From contig CM039183.1 in NCBI GenBank assembly GCA_008360975.2, forward strand, positions 53,343,350 to 53,407,349: DNA of 64,000 nucleotides, read 5' to 3'. The translations under genes and the position numbers were made by a program. The stretch's first letter is position 1. Every line of letters starts with the position of its first letter. The DNA comes from Lichenostomus cassidix. Taxonomy: Eukaryota; Chordata; Aves; Passeriformes; Meliphagidae. The notes below the pieces were generated by a model, which made no database searches, was not told the origin of the DNA, and was given only the letters and a program-made list of their open reading frames with translations. Below are positions 25,046 to 38,700 of this stretch, piece after piece.

Positions 25046-26748
25046 TTATGTCCCCTCAGTTTCTGTGCTTTCTACCACTGGTTCACTCTCTATATCAGCT
25101 TCTGTGTCACTCTTCTCTTTGTTTATCTCAACGGAAGATGTCAGTTTTTCATAAAGTTCTGGATCATCCTGCACCTGTGCAGTTGGTGGCTGACTTTCTG
25201 TCTCTGTATTTTCACCATTTACCTGGGGCATATTATCAGCTTTGCGTTGAGAAGTGGCCCCATCAAAATATTCAAAAACGCGTGGATGTGGAGGCGGGAT
25301 CCAGTTGTTTGACATTCTGTCTCTTCCAAACCTGTTCCCATTAATTTCTCTGCAAAAATTAAAATCTCTGTCATCCCTATCCCTCTGTCTTTCCCAGGGT
25401 CTTCTGCGGTCATCAAAATCTCTGTGAGCATCTTGTTCAAATCCTCTATTCCAATTGGGACCACTTCTACCATCAAACCTATAGTTTACATGCCGAAACC
25501 TCTCTCTGTCTTCATGGAAGCCTTTAGGGCCACCATAAATAGGGAAGGCATGGTGCTCTCTTTCATCATAATCTCCTCTCTGTCCCCAGTGCTTGTCTGA
25601 ATTGAAACCAAAATGCTCTCTTCGGCCAAGGTTATCTATACCTGGTCTTCCAAAATTTTCTCTCATGTCTATATGTGGTCTTGCGAAGTGTTCTCTTCCA
25701 TCTACTGGAGGCCTTCCTATACCTTCTCTTGGATCAACTGGTGGTCGTCCAACAGAATCTCTGACATCCACTGGAGATGGTCTGTTAAGATTCTCTCTGT
25801 TTTCCACCGGAGGAAAGCGATAATCTCTGTCTCCCTCCTGTTGAATGTTATCACCTCCAAGCGCTAGTCTTTTCTCTGGATTAGAAATGCTATCGATATT
25901 TTGTCTTCCTGGCGTTCCAAAAGGTCTTTCTGGTTGATTAAAAATATCTCCTGGAGGAAAAGGACCTCGAGGTGGTGGTGGGTGAAGAGATGGATCGAGG
26001 ATTGCGGGAGGAGGAATACTACGCTGTGGGGGCAGTCCTGGCTGCATTAATGGAAACCTTGGTCCAGGTGAATGGGGCATTAGGCCTGGACGGATATCTA
26101 TAAGAGGCATTCCTGGCATTCTTTGATTACTGATATTTAAATGAGGCATGTTTGGAACTGCAGCTGGATGCTGCATTGCCAGAAGTCCAGAATTACTTGA
26201 AATATTTGGTGGTGGCACTCCCATAAGTCCAGAACTAGTTGAAACATTGGGTGGTGGCATTATGAGAAGCCCAGAGTTGCTTGAAACACTCGGTGGCTGT
26301 ACTCCCGCCAGAACTCCTGAGCTGTTCGAGACACTGGGTGGCTGCATTCCTGCCAGAAGGCCAGGGCTGCTTGAGACACTGGGTGGATGCACTCCTGCTA
26401 GAAGCCCCGAGCTACTTGAGACATTTGGTGGTGGCACTCCAGCCATAAGTCCAGAGCTACTTGAGGCATTAGTTGGCTGAATCCCGCCAGCAAGAGAAGG
26501 GCTACTGGAGACAGCAGGTAGTTGCACTCCTCCTGCAAGACCAGAATTGCTGGAAACAGTTGGTGGCTGCACTCCCCCTACAAGTCCAGAGCTGCTTGAA
26601 ACACTGGGTGGCTGTACTCCCCCTGCAAGTCCAGAGCTACTTGAGACAGTGGGTGGTGGCCCTTCTCCAGTAAGCCCAGAATTGCTTGCGACACTGGGTG
26701 GCTGCACTCCTCCAACAAGTCCAGAGTTACTCAAGACATCACTTTGCA
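25046..26748 (-). CDS. SCAF8: SCAF8 terminal coding exon 20 with stop
   Basis: 1703 nt of coding sequence from a tag acceptor (26749-26751) to the stop codon. After VQSD come 13 tandem repeats (26162-26737), a Met/Pro-rich link with IDIRPGLMPHSPG, a Pro-rich run, a second PPVDxRE repeat block (25622-25813), an Arg/Asp-rich stretch with WERQRDRDDRDF, then WIPPPHPRVFEYFDG and an acidic end STETEGT. An upstream ATG (26803) in the same frame lies in the intron and is not used if the acceptor is correct. The C-terminal sequence is the strongest SCAF8 signature here. Confidence 0.97.
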
Positions 26749-29700
26749 CTAAAATGAAGCAACAAGAACAGTTAACAGAAAATACCAGGGTAACACACAG
26801 CAATCAAAACAAAATGTAGCTTAATCCATATTCAGGTAATGCATGCAGTGATGATACTGCTGACAAGGTCTGTCCCAGTTTCTATAATGAATATATATTA
26901 TTTCCATCGCATTGGTGATATATAAGACATTATGCCACAGAAATTGATGTCTCTACATAGTAAAGACCATACAGCAGCCTAAAAGTGACAAACCCCACAG
27001 CCATCACCCAATTTATGCAACGAAACTATTAAAATCTTTGATGAAATTCTATAGATTTTATAGCATCCTATCCTCTCCTGCTCCTTTCTATTGCTACTCA
27101 TGTAATAAAAAGGCACTTTCAAGAAGTTTTCTAATGTGTTCCCAGACTCAGCTTTACTTCTCAAGACTATGAGAAAAACACATTTGAGCATAAACTGCAA
27201 GAAATCAATGATCAGATGAAGACAAAGATGGTTCTCATCACTTCCCCAAATTAAATGCAGACTGATACCCTACCCAGCCCAAAACTTCCTATTCTGTAGT
27301 TTAGCGCAATGGACTATGGTTTGCAAAAATCACTCCAGGTGTGATACTTCCCGTATGCGGTCATATCAGACAACGAAGATATTTCTTACCAGATCTATTG
27401 TTTTCATTGGAAGAAATCTGAAGGTCTGTAAGATGTGATCCTTTGTCATCTGATTCTGGTTTGTTGATTGGCAGGGGATTAAAAACACTTCCAGCAGATA
27501 ATGTTGGAGTAGGCAGATTGCTAGTAACTGTGCCAACTGGTAGAACAAGGCTAGTAAAAGGAACATCCTTCATCGTCTCTTGTGCAATTGGTAATGGAGG
27601 CTGAACTAAAGCTGTAGAGAAATAATGGAAGTGTATCACAGTAATGTAGCTTCATATACTGAAGCTATCAAATTTAGTTTGGCAGAAGTCAGGCTGATAA
27701 ATCAAAAGAAATTAAATTAATTACCCTCAGTGGTACATTTTTTGATAACAAGCTTCTTATCCTCAATCAGCAATGTAATATTTAGGGCTTTTTTCTAGAG
27801 ATCATGAGCTGCAGGCAAACCTAAGCAATCAGTACGCTAACATATCTTTAAATGCTTAATGAATACAGTTAGAATGTTAAATTAAAATAAATAATGATAT
27901 ATTAATCAGTAACTAAGAGGAAATAGCTCCAGTAACAGCTACATGTGTTAGAGAGGTCCCAATACGGAACTATGCATATAAATAATTAACAATTTGCCAT
28001 AACTTTTCTCAGTAACTCCACGCTAGGTATAATTTTTCAACCTACTTTATAAGCTCTCTAAGTCTTTTTCTCAATGCCTGCTTAAACCAGCTAAACAACC
28101 GCTGTGTTTTTATTTTACATCACACAGGATAAACTTGCTTTTGATTAAATAGCAAGGAGTATATAAACCAATTAAACTTTTCATCACACACAAACAATTA
28201 TTAGAGGAATCAAACTTACGTGTTGGAACAACTGGTGGGACAACAGGTGGTGGGACAACAGGTGGAGGGACAACAGGTGGAACTGGGGGAGGCATATAAC
28301 CTATATGGAAAAAAATGATGAATAATTACATGAAAAGCAAATAAACTTTTGCAGTAAAAGATTGCCTACATTATTTATCCTGAAAAGCTGCACCACTGAA
28401 CACTAGCAAACAAAGATTAATGGGAAGAGGCAGCTGTGGTTATTGTTTTCAGAAACAACCCCACCTTCACTACAGATGATCTGCAGGTGCATCTTTAATT
28501 GATTTGTGCCAATACCATCCAAAGAAGAAAACTAAGAGTTTCAAACTTTTCAAAAGCAAGGAAATTGATTTTAAGTGTTTTTAAATTTTAGTTTTTAGCA
28601 AAGGTAAAAATCTGTGATTTCTTTTCTCAACAGAATACATTGGTAAAAATAATACTAAGTTAGATATAAGTAATTTTAATCTACCATGAAATTTAAGAGT
28701 CAAAGGCAAGCTCACTCAGACAGTAAACATAGCTGACAGAAAACTCTGATGTACACAGAGACATATGAACCTCCTATGTTTATTACAGATTTCATTTTTA
28801 CTGACTTACCTGGAGGTGGCTGTGAAGGGTTGAAACTTGCTCTCAAGAAGGGTGGAGGAGGAATTGGGCTATAACCAGGAGGCGGGACAGACATTGTGAC
28901 AGGAAATGCAGGTGGAACCAAGCTGACAGCAGGCACAGCTGGAGCTACTGGAATCTTTTTTCAGGGAAAGAAAAACAAGCTGCTTCAATACTTAATGGAA
29001 TTCAAGAACATTAAAAGGGATGAACTGATCTAACTGCAATTCACATTAAGCACTAAATGTACCAAATGCTTTGTATATATTTCAAACACTGAAGAATTAG
29101 ATTGCATTTTGAAATGGTACACTACAGGCAAACAAGGATACTGGAAGAATCCTCTATTATCTTTAATTTATTCTCAGATAGCCACGAAATACAGTTTAAC
29201 ACTACATCTATTCAAGAATTAAAATTTACTTAACACAGAGGGGAGAATGCAGAAATGCAGAGAGAGAAAAAGAAGAAAAATGTAGATACTGTAGCAATTT
29301 GAGAGCATTTTGAAAACAGCAATTCTAGTCTCATTACAAAAACTTACACATTTTAGAACAGTACTGGAAAATTTAGTTTAGTGTGTGTAATTATAAGGCT
29401 AATAATCCCGATGAAATCCTGAAAATTACTTAATATTTCTCAAACTTCTGTTTGAGCTATGCATTGTTACAGTGCACCATATTTACAATGATGTAATTAG
29501 AAGCAGTATAAAAGCAAAATATACACGTATATTCAAATATATACTGATCACAGCGTACATTAGGAGACAGCTGAAATAAGAAGACTGAAGACGGTTTTTG
29601 TGAAGAGGAAAAAGCTCAAAACCCAATTTGAGCAAAGGCAAATATATTAACATTCATATAATTTTATGTCAGTTCAAGAACTGGAAATGTCTATACACGT

Positions 29701-32700
29701 TTGGAAAGATAAAACACTAATACAATAAATACAAAAACTTTTGTATTAAGCAACTGCATGAAACGACCAATTATGCTCCACCATGGCAACTGGCTCTATT
29801 CTAAAATGTTTCAGATATGAACACTAATGGATGCAGGGCTTAAAAAAATATTTTATCACTTAAACTCAGCATTAAAGTTTATCTACATTGAATAAAAGTC
29901 TGCCCATCAGTTCGGTGGGGCTTTTGCAAACTCAGACAATACCAACCTGCAGCATAGTGACTGGTTGTGTGTAAGCTTCTGTCTGCGTTGTAATAACAGT
30001 ACTCTTATCAACTGTAGCACTCTGTGTCGTTTGCGTATTTTCTTTAGCAGCTTCTGAGCTTCTGGCTGTTTCCCATTCTTTAAAAATGATGTATTTTATT
30101 ACAAAAAGATAATTAATATGTTATTTTTGTTCAAATATTAAAAAGTCCTCTTCCTTCTTAAACAATACATTTGAATCTAGTATCTACATAGATTAATCAC
30201 AAAGAGCCCTCAAACTTATTATGAAAAGAACTAAGTGCAATTATTTATTATTACATATTTTAAAGAATATAAAATATCTTTATCTACCTACAATGCTGTT
30301 TAATTATGCCTGTATACAAACTGATTTTTCAAAACTTGATAAGTTTTCTCACCAATTATTCTGTTAACAATTTGCAAGATAGAGTGTGCTCCTGTTTTCT
30401 ATAAACTCCTGTAGCCAATATATCTATGTTATTGCACAGCAATTGTACAATGAGAAAGAATCCTCATGTTAAACAAATCTCACCCCAACCTCCATTTCTT
30501 CTATCTGCCATTTCTTCAAGAAGTTTTGCACTTTAAGTGCAACATGGCGATTGTATTTGAGTAATGTTACACATTTTAATTTCTGTCATTTACACTCAAT
30601 TTTCACTCAGAGCAAGACTGCATTTTGACCTGAAGGATCCCTGTCACTACCATAAAAGTCTTAATTTACTGTTTATTGCAGTATAGTCAAGTTATTTGGT
30701 GCTACATCAGTTTCAAGAAGTTACAGTACAAGTAAGTCTTTCACAAACCTAACATACTGTTCAACTGGGTTTCAGAATCAGGTCTAACACTATTTGTTTT
30801 CCTATCTCTCTGACTTTATGGAAAACATACCATTAGGTTCTACTAAGATGTGCGTATCTGAACAAGCTCTGATTTCAGCTTAAGTCTTATACCTGAATAT
30901 AAGATCTCCTTATTCACAAGCAGATAACAATTTCTACACAAATTAATATTTCACATACCAGTGCACAAAAAGTTCATTACCCTTAATATAAGCTAACCTT
31001 TATTAACTGGCCTAAACTAATTACTAATTACTCTGTCACCAGTTCCTCAATGTCATGAGAATCAACTAACTATTAATCTAAAAATACAACCTAGATTTCA
31101 TTAGAACAGTGTCATTTATTTTGTAAACAAAGAGCTCAAAAAATCTATGTAAATGAAAAAAGAGCATGCATTTCCTAAACATTAAGTTTTTTGAGAATTT
31201 GCAATTACCAAAATAAACACATTTTCTAACTATCTGAATTGTTAATGTCTGTACCTGTATTTACTGTTTCCTGGTCAATCATGCCACCTTCAGCAAAGCC
31301 CTCCAAATCATCTAATTTCACTTTCTCCCATGGAATATAGGAAACTCCCAGATCCACATCCCAGAATTGCTTGTATTCTGTTTTCACACCTTTATTCAAA
31401 GCCCAAGCGATCTGAAAATAAAACCCAATTGGACAAATTGGTTAAATCATATAACCTGGGAACAGTATATTTCAGATTTTTTCCTTCAAGTTTCTGTCAC
31501 TGCACATCACTCCTTAGTGTCTGTTTATTAAAAGCTTTAACAATATTTGGATTTTAAATGAACCTGCAGGAAGTTTCCTTGGCCCCTGCAACAGGTATGT
31601 GTAAGACTATTACATCAGAAAGCTTAAATTTGTTCTACATTAATCCTGACATATATGTCTGGGGAAATTAAAAATACAGTATTTCAAGGACTTAACATAA
31701 ACCATTAAGAAGGTAGAAAAAACCACCAACAATACTTAATAAAATACTTAACTCTAAAAATATTATAAAATCTAGTATTGAGTGACTCACATGGTCAGGT
31801 ACAGGACTTATGCTGTACGTACATAAACTATTTTCCAAGTATTTCCTAAATATCAAGTCATAATGTCATTTTGCTATCTTTCATATTGACTATTAAAAGC
31901 TGCATTTTACACAGAGAAAGCAATTTACACCTTACTGCTTCATTCTTCTCCACATTGCACATTTGAATGAACAGCTGCTAAATGAGAAATCATTATAGTG
32001 AAATTGTATTGTATTTGAAACGGACAGCATCCTTAGATTAAAATCACCTTACCTTAATAATTTTGGATCCAATTTTATAAGACCCGGAACTAAGTTTCTG
32101 AAGAGCACGATACGCATCTTGTCTATGTACCATACAGACATAAGCACATCCTCTTGGGGGAATCATCTATGGAAAAACAGCAGTGGTTTTAGAAAGTAGG
32201 AAAATCAGTACTTCACATTATGTAACTACACTAATTGAATACTAATACTATAGAAGGAAAGGCTTACAGTGTAAACAATTGCTACCTTAATCAGCCATAG
32301 TAACAAGTTCAGACATTAAGAAAATTTAAGAGTGTCACTGGCAGGCTACTTCAGTTTTAACACTTTCAAGAAGCAGCAGCAAGCTGAAGAATGGGTGTTA
32401 AAAATGACATGAAAGATTTGAACAACACAGAGCAGAAATAACCTGGGAGCTACATTATGACAACTTCAGGAAAACAGAGGTTGATACCTTTTCTTAAGCT
32501 CCAAATTCTCTGTGAGCTGAGCAATAACCTTCCACAGAGGAGCAAAGTAGTGATTAAAAGTATATTGCACTTTTGAAGGGTAGAATCCTCACTCCTGAAT
32601 GTGATTTTTTTCTAATGTTTTATTGTATCTATGTATGGATGGATGGATGTATAGCATGTTTTATGTATTGTATGACATGGCATGCAATCTTTGCAAGCTT

Positions 32701-35700
32701 ACGAATTATGTATGACAATTGCTTATATCAGTTTTAGTTAAAAATCTTGGTGTGCTTTTACACTGTTAAATGCACACAGTAACATAAACATGTAAGCTGA
32801 CAGATTGTAAACATATTTTAGAAGAACTGCATTAAGATATACATTGTTATCCTAGGTACTTAAGCTTTGTGGAATGTGTAGGACTATCTACAGTATGGTT
32901 TGCCTTTAAATTATAACAGGCACTGGAACATTTATGGTTGTTACAATACTTTCCTTTGAACTTTCCCTAATTGATCAGTCCCTGCAAATCAAAATGAGGT
33001 TTAAATGCCTGGCTACAGGGTTGGTTTTTTTACTTGTGAAACTTTTTAAAAGGTAACCTAAAGCCATGATAAGTATTCCTTATTAATTACATATTTGAAT
33101 ATATTAACATGACAGGAAAACAGTAAAAATATTATCTGAAATGAATGAATTTGCACAAGATGCATTTTAAGACTGCTGAAACAAGAGGAAAACCCAGACT
33201 TCTCTCATGTAGAATTTTACATGCTATTTTAGGAGAAAAATACTTTCTCTTGAAGCTGAATTATAGGCAACGGAGGTACTACTCTAGACACCTAAATCTA
33301 AATTACTCTAAACAATAAGAATTGTATCTCCTGATTATAAGCATCCTTTTAACTGTCACATTCTAGAATAAACTTTTGTTTACAATACAATTTCTTTTCT
33401 TCTAAATGTTTTATTGAGAAGGATTCTACTTAAGGAATCTGCTGTTTGGAATGTAACCAAGAACAATGTGGATACACATCAGTAGGTGTTCTTAGGCCGC
33501 TAAATGAGAACAACTGTAACTTTTTGGTTAAACCTTGGTTTAAAAACTGCATAAATTGCTAGAGCTTAGGAAGAGCCTTTTTACCATGAAGTCTTTAGAG
33601 TTTCAAAATAGAATAGATTGAAACCAGGCAGCAAATACTATGGCCACAGCTTTTGAGCTGTGATAGAGAAGTCTCTTCAATACAAGTTTAAGCAGCTATA
33701 AGGAATTCAGAGGCATAAGCATGCTTAAGTTTCTAGCCTATAATTCCTGAAAAAGCATAGCAACACACTTACTTACATTAATTGACTCTATTTGTCCAAA
33801 TTCTTCAAACAAGTTCGTTAAATCTTGTTGAGTAGCCTTCTTGTCTACTTGACCTACCCAAAGAGTAGTACTGCAAACTGTCAAGAGACACATTCACATC
33901 AATCAAAATACTAGAACGTTAGCTTTTGAAATACTCTATATATAGCATGAACGTAAAAGGTTTTAAAATAACACATAAATCACTGATAAAGACCCAAGAA
34001 TAGTAAATCTATTACTTACTATATAGAGATTAAGTATATTAACAAAAATGTTAAAGGGTTAAGCAACACCAAACATATCCAGTACAAGTGTTCATTCTTC
34101 TTGCTCCATTTTCTTTTAATCAAAATAGTACTTTAATAGCAATAAAACCATAAAATTCTGTAGATTATCAGCTAAGGTAAACTGAATTATAAATTACTTC
34201 CAGAAAAAACCAAAACATTTTTCCTCTACTTTCCATTGAAAAAAACATGCCTTTAGGATTGAAGTCAATTTTAACAAAGTAAAACTAAGTTCTAAGTGGC
34301 TAAAAGTGTATTACAGATGGAACTTAACAGTGCAGTGTTATGTACTGCATTTTCACCCAAAAGAAATAGCAACAATACTATTAATTTACCTTGGGGAATA
34401 ACCCAGAAAGATAAACTTATCTGAGGCCCATCAAGCTGATGATGTCCACGATCTGATTCTTGTCAATTCCACCACAAGCCCAGATCCCTGCAAATGCCTT
34501 TCAAATGTCCACCCATCCTCCTCGCCAAACATAAACACTCACTGACGTGAGCTAAGACTTCTTTCTCCCATATGTACATGGTTCCAGTTCCTGTCTCCCA
34601 AATACTGCCCCATCTATGTGTGCAACTTGGATTTCTTGGCCTGCCCTCTGCTTAACCATGGAAACATTCTTTCTTCATCACCATCTCAACACATCATATC
34701 CCCTTTGTGCACCAATCCTCTTGCACCAAACTGGAAACCAGAGTCATGTATTCCTCTGTCAACTGATATTTTCAATTGACATCAGCACTCTGCAGTGCTG
34801 AGAATGACCAGTCGTAAGATTTCTCTTGGACAAAAGCTGCTCCTTACATGCTTATAGATTTCCCTTTTGTATCTCATGGTGTTAAGCTCTGTGAAATAAT
34901 TCTTCAGATCTCAGCAAGTAACAATAATGGCTGTCACTAAACAAATTTCATGAAGTAGAACACTAGTCAGGTGAATTATTTACTAATTTAATCACCTCAC
35001 CCCAAAGCTTCCACGCTTCACTTAGCCTCCTTAATATCTCCTTTACACTTCACAGAACCTCAAATGCTGCAGCTGTTCACGAGGTTACTTAACATCTCTG
35101 TCTCCCAACTCCCAGCCATTCATATTATAGCTCCTTGCCTTGTGGACTACTGGGACAAATCTACACCCTAAAACTGATTTGTTTCTTTTCATGTGAAAAA
35201 CCAGAGAAGATGGGAAAAAAAAAAAGCATCTAAACTCCAGTACAGTCCCCAAAGTCACCTTGGAACAACATAAAATATTAATGTGAACAGAATACTCTTC
35301 TTTACAAAAATGAGTTGTGAGCTGCTTATCTTGTCAGATAAACAATACAGTTCTAAGAGACAAGATAAATGAAAAACTACATCAGGAACAATTTATAACC
35401 TACCTAAACAAAGCTAAATTCTCAAAATACATTCCCTTTGATTTAAGCAACTATGTGGAGGAAGTTATTTTTCTCCTTACTACCACCATTTTTTTTTTAG
35501 TATGTAAATGACAGCAGTGCACAGGCTGAAATCCACTTGGTTTTTGAATATTTTATTAAGATGCCACCATTATGGTCTGCCTTACACTAGCAAATTCCAC
35601 CTGCTTTGGCAGTACATTCCTCTGAAAATCTATTTTAAAAACACCGTAAATGTTTTAAAACATGGGCTTCTAAGATATCCATCAAAGTGTTCAAAGTGTG

Positions 35701-38700
35701 TACCACACACTTTAACATTTTATCAGTCTAACAATTTTCAGATCAAGTGCTGGACACCTTCAAATGCCCTGTTAAAGACAGCATTAAAGAGAAAGAAGAC
35801 TGTAACTTAGAGGCAGCCCTTGCTGCTCTCTGTTTAGAAGCAAAATCACTGGTGCAACAGTGTGAGAAAAACATCATGAATAGCATGATACTTGCTCTCG
35901 TCTAAGATGACATGATGTACCTTTCTCAGTTGTAAGAAACATCAAAAATTAAACTTATACATAAGTAGTCAAGATAAATCTTGTTCTGTCAATGAAAATG
36001 AAGCCTTTTTTGCATTTAATCCTACATTATTAAAACACTAAGCAGGTGCCACTTACCACTTAGTGTTTTTGAGCGTATAGGAGGCAATCCCTTTTTCTGA
36101 CGTTCTTTTTCCCTTTCCCTAGCCCTTCTCTCACTGGAGTATGACCGGGATGACTTTCTCTTCCTTTCTCTTGATCTTGAGCGTGAACGTTTTCTGTGCT
36201 TACGTTTACGAGAACCAGACCGTGATCTAGACCTTCGTTTTCTTGGCGACCTACAAAATACTTACTTTTAGTATACTGAGTTTAAATAAAAAAAATCTGA
36301 CTTAGTTGTCTTTTAACTACAAACTTTAAGCTCTGCACAGGTATTTCCACTACATTCACTGAAATTGCTTCAGGAAATAAACTTAATCCCATTTGGGTGA
36401 GGAATAGAAAGGTACGCTTTTAAAACAAAACACATTCAAAATATTCTATCTCTACAGTACCTAATTCTCTGGCACAGAAAGCCTGTCCAGCTGGCTAGTA
36501 TTACCTATTTCTGCAACCTGAACCTGAGGTCTTAAAAAATTGCAGTTAAACCAGATATATGGCAAATGAACTGTCATCCCAAAAATCTGTATCTAACACA
36601 CAAATATTTAATGAACATGTCTTTTCATTGCCAAAAACTGTTTATGACAATTTTGGAAAATACAGAATTGAGACTGACAATCACAGATTGCAACTTTTTT
36701 CAGAAAACCTTCATTTACTTAATACAAGGTAATTACAAAACCTTGAACGAGATCTTGAACGAGTTCTTGATCTTGAACGAACAGCTGATTTCTTTTCTTC
36801 TTGTTCAAAAGTCTCTTCTTCAGCAACATCCTGACCTTCATCTATGTCCATGTCCTGAGGTCAGACATAAATGATGTTCAGTTACACTTAATAAAAATAC
36901 AATATATGTGACTTGAAATCATGTTAGTATGTGTTTTCCTTTCCATTTCTGCAATAAAATTTCAAATAGTTTTACCTGTTGTTGAATATCCATTGAATCA
37001 TCTACATTTGTTTCCACTTCTAAAAACTGCTGTTGACTACTCCCTTGTGATGGTGATGCAGAGTGCTCTGAACCAAAATTTCCTTCTTGATTCTCCTCAG
37101 GGCTTGCCTAAATAACAGTTAATAATGTAACATAAAGCCCCTTACAGTTACAAATGCTTACTGTCAAAATGTAATACTATATGAAAAGAGTAATCCCACT
37201 TCTCGTTAATATGAAAGCTGAACTGGGTATCACTCCATTCCATTCTTTCTTTTTGGTATCATCCTTAAACACAAAACTTTGAAATAATTAATATTCCTGA
37301 TTATAAAAGATTAGTGTCTACTTGCTGAATCAAAAACCCACAGTACACACAAAGCACACAATTTACTGCTTAATTTGGCTGCTTCAAAGCCAAAATTCAC
37401 AGGACAAACATAGCTGTATGTACAGTGACCCTGAAAGATACCCACCTGTTCCCCATGCATTAATGCATGCACATACATTAATAAATGCTATTCTGATACT
37501 AACGTAATAAAAATATTTGCAATACCAATTGAACTAGTTAAAGAATTTATACTAGTCTGAACTTTCTGACTGTGCATGATTTCAGACAAGCAATTACTGA
37601 AAGATAAGGCAAGAAGTTATGTCATTTATGTCAACATGGCAATTTCAAGAGACCTAACAAAACAAGCAGTTCTGAATAAACATCTAAATTAAAGAATGTG
37701 GAATATTAAAGGTGTTATGATTTGCTAGAGAAAAACCATAATGGCCTGTGCATTGCCTGAAACTACAGATTTGGAATAAGTATCTCTAAGACAAGAAAAA
37801 AAAATCAAGAACTAGAATAAATGAAATTACAATACTTAGAAATTATATGAGAACATTTTTGAAAAGTAATTTAAAATTTATAATCCATTACTGCAGGTAA
37901 ACATTTCAGTGATCTCACTGTATTTTAACTTGTAGTTAAACAAATTCTCCACGTTCTATCTGCCCAGAGAATGACAGGAAGTTGACAGATTGACCAGTAG
38001 TAACAATGTTATCTTCATATTTTGAAAACATTTTATACTAAGTCTGTAAAAAAAATTCTACTGTAATTCAGTTATTTGCCTTTTGACAGTATGTTTTGTC
38101 TCATTTTTCCTATATTTAATTATTCTTCAATAATCTGTTTGCTGATATCAATGTCCACATTTCTTGTTGCTCCTTCTGTTATCTTCTATCCTCTCTTCCC
38201 CTCCCTCTGCTCTTCATCAGATGCCTAATAATTTTGTTTTGTGCTTTATCTTTCCTTCTCTTTCCCTTTGATCTTTCTCAATTAAACTTACACATGGATT
38301 TAAAGAAAATATTACCCATAATATGTTCATTACAAAGTAGTTCCAGCAGAAGTTTGTATCTTTTAGCTGTTATCAAGGTGAAAATAAAACTTTCTCTCCA
38401 TAATGACTAGACAATAAGACTGGATCTGAAGGCAAAATCCTTCAGGTCTTGGAAGGGAAAATCAAATAGTAAGGGAAGTCAAGTAAACACTCTACCCATA
38501 AATATATTGTAAACTTTGATTTTTCTTATTTTACAATAAGATAGATATCCAATATTTTTATTTTCAAGTTAGACAGTTACTTTTTGATATGACACATCAA
38601 AAGCTCAAAAGAGATGTATTCTTCAATGCTTTATTCCAACATTTTTATTGTTCAGACAGAAATGGCTAGGTATCACCAACATCCAAAACTATTTAGTCTA

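Noticed and set aside
26162..26737. Regularly spaced repeats that might suggest a CRISPR array
   Set aside because: The units are contiguous, diverged and in frame within a coding exon, with no unique spacers, in a vertebrate genome.
26749..26803. Upstream in-frame ATG extending exon 20 by 18 codons
   Set aside because: The extension is a hydrophobic intron-derived stretch. A good acceptor at 26749-26751 and correct phase from exon 19 place the exon start at 26748.
26148..26819. Several plus-strand reading frames across SCAF8 exon 20 with repeating SPELLETLGG-type peptides
   Set aside because: They are exact antisense shadows of the tandem coding repeat; the open frame follows from the repeat period being a multiple of three in most copies.
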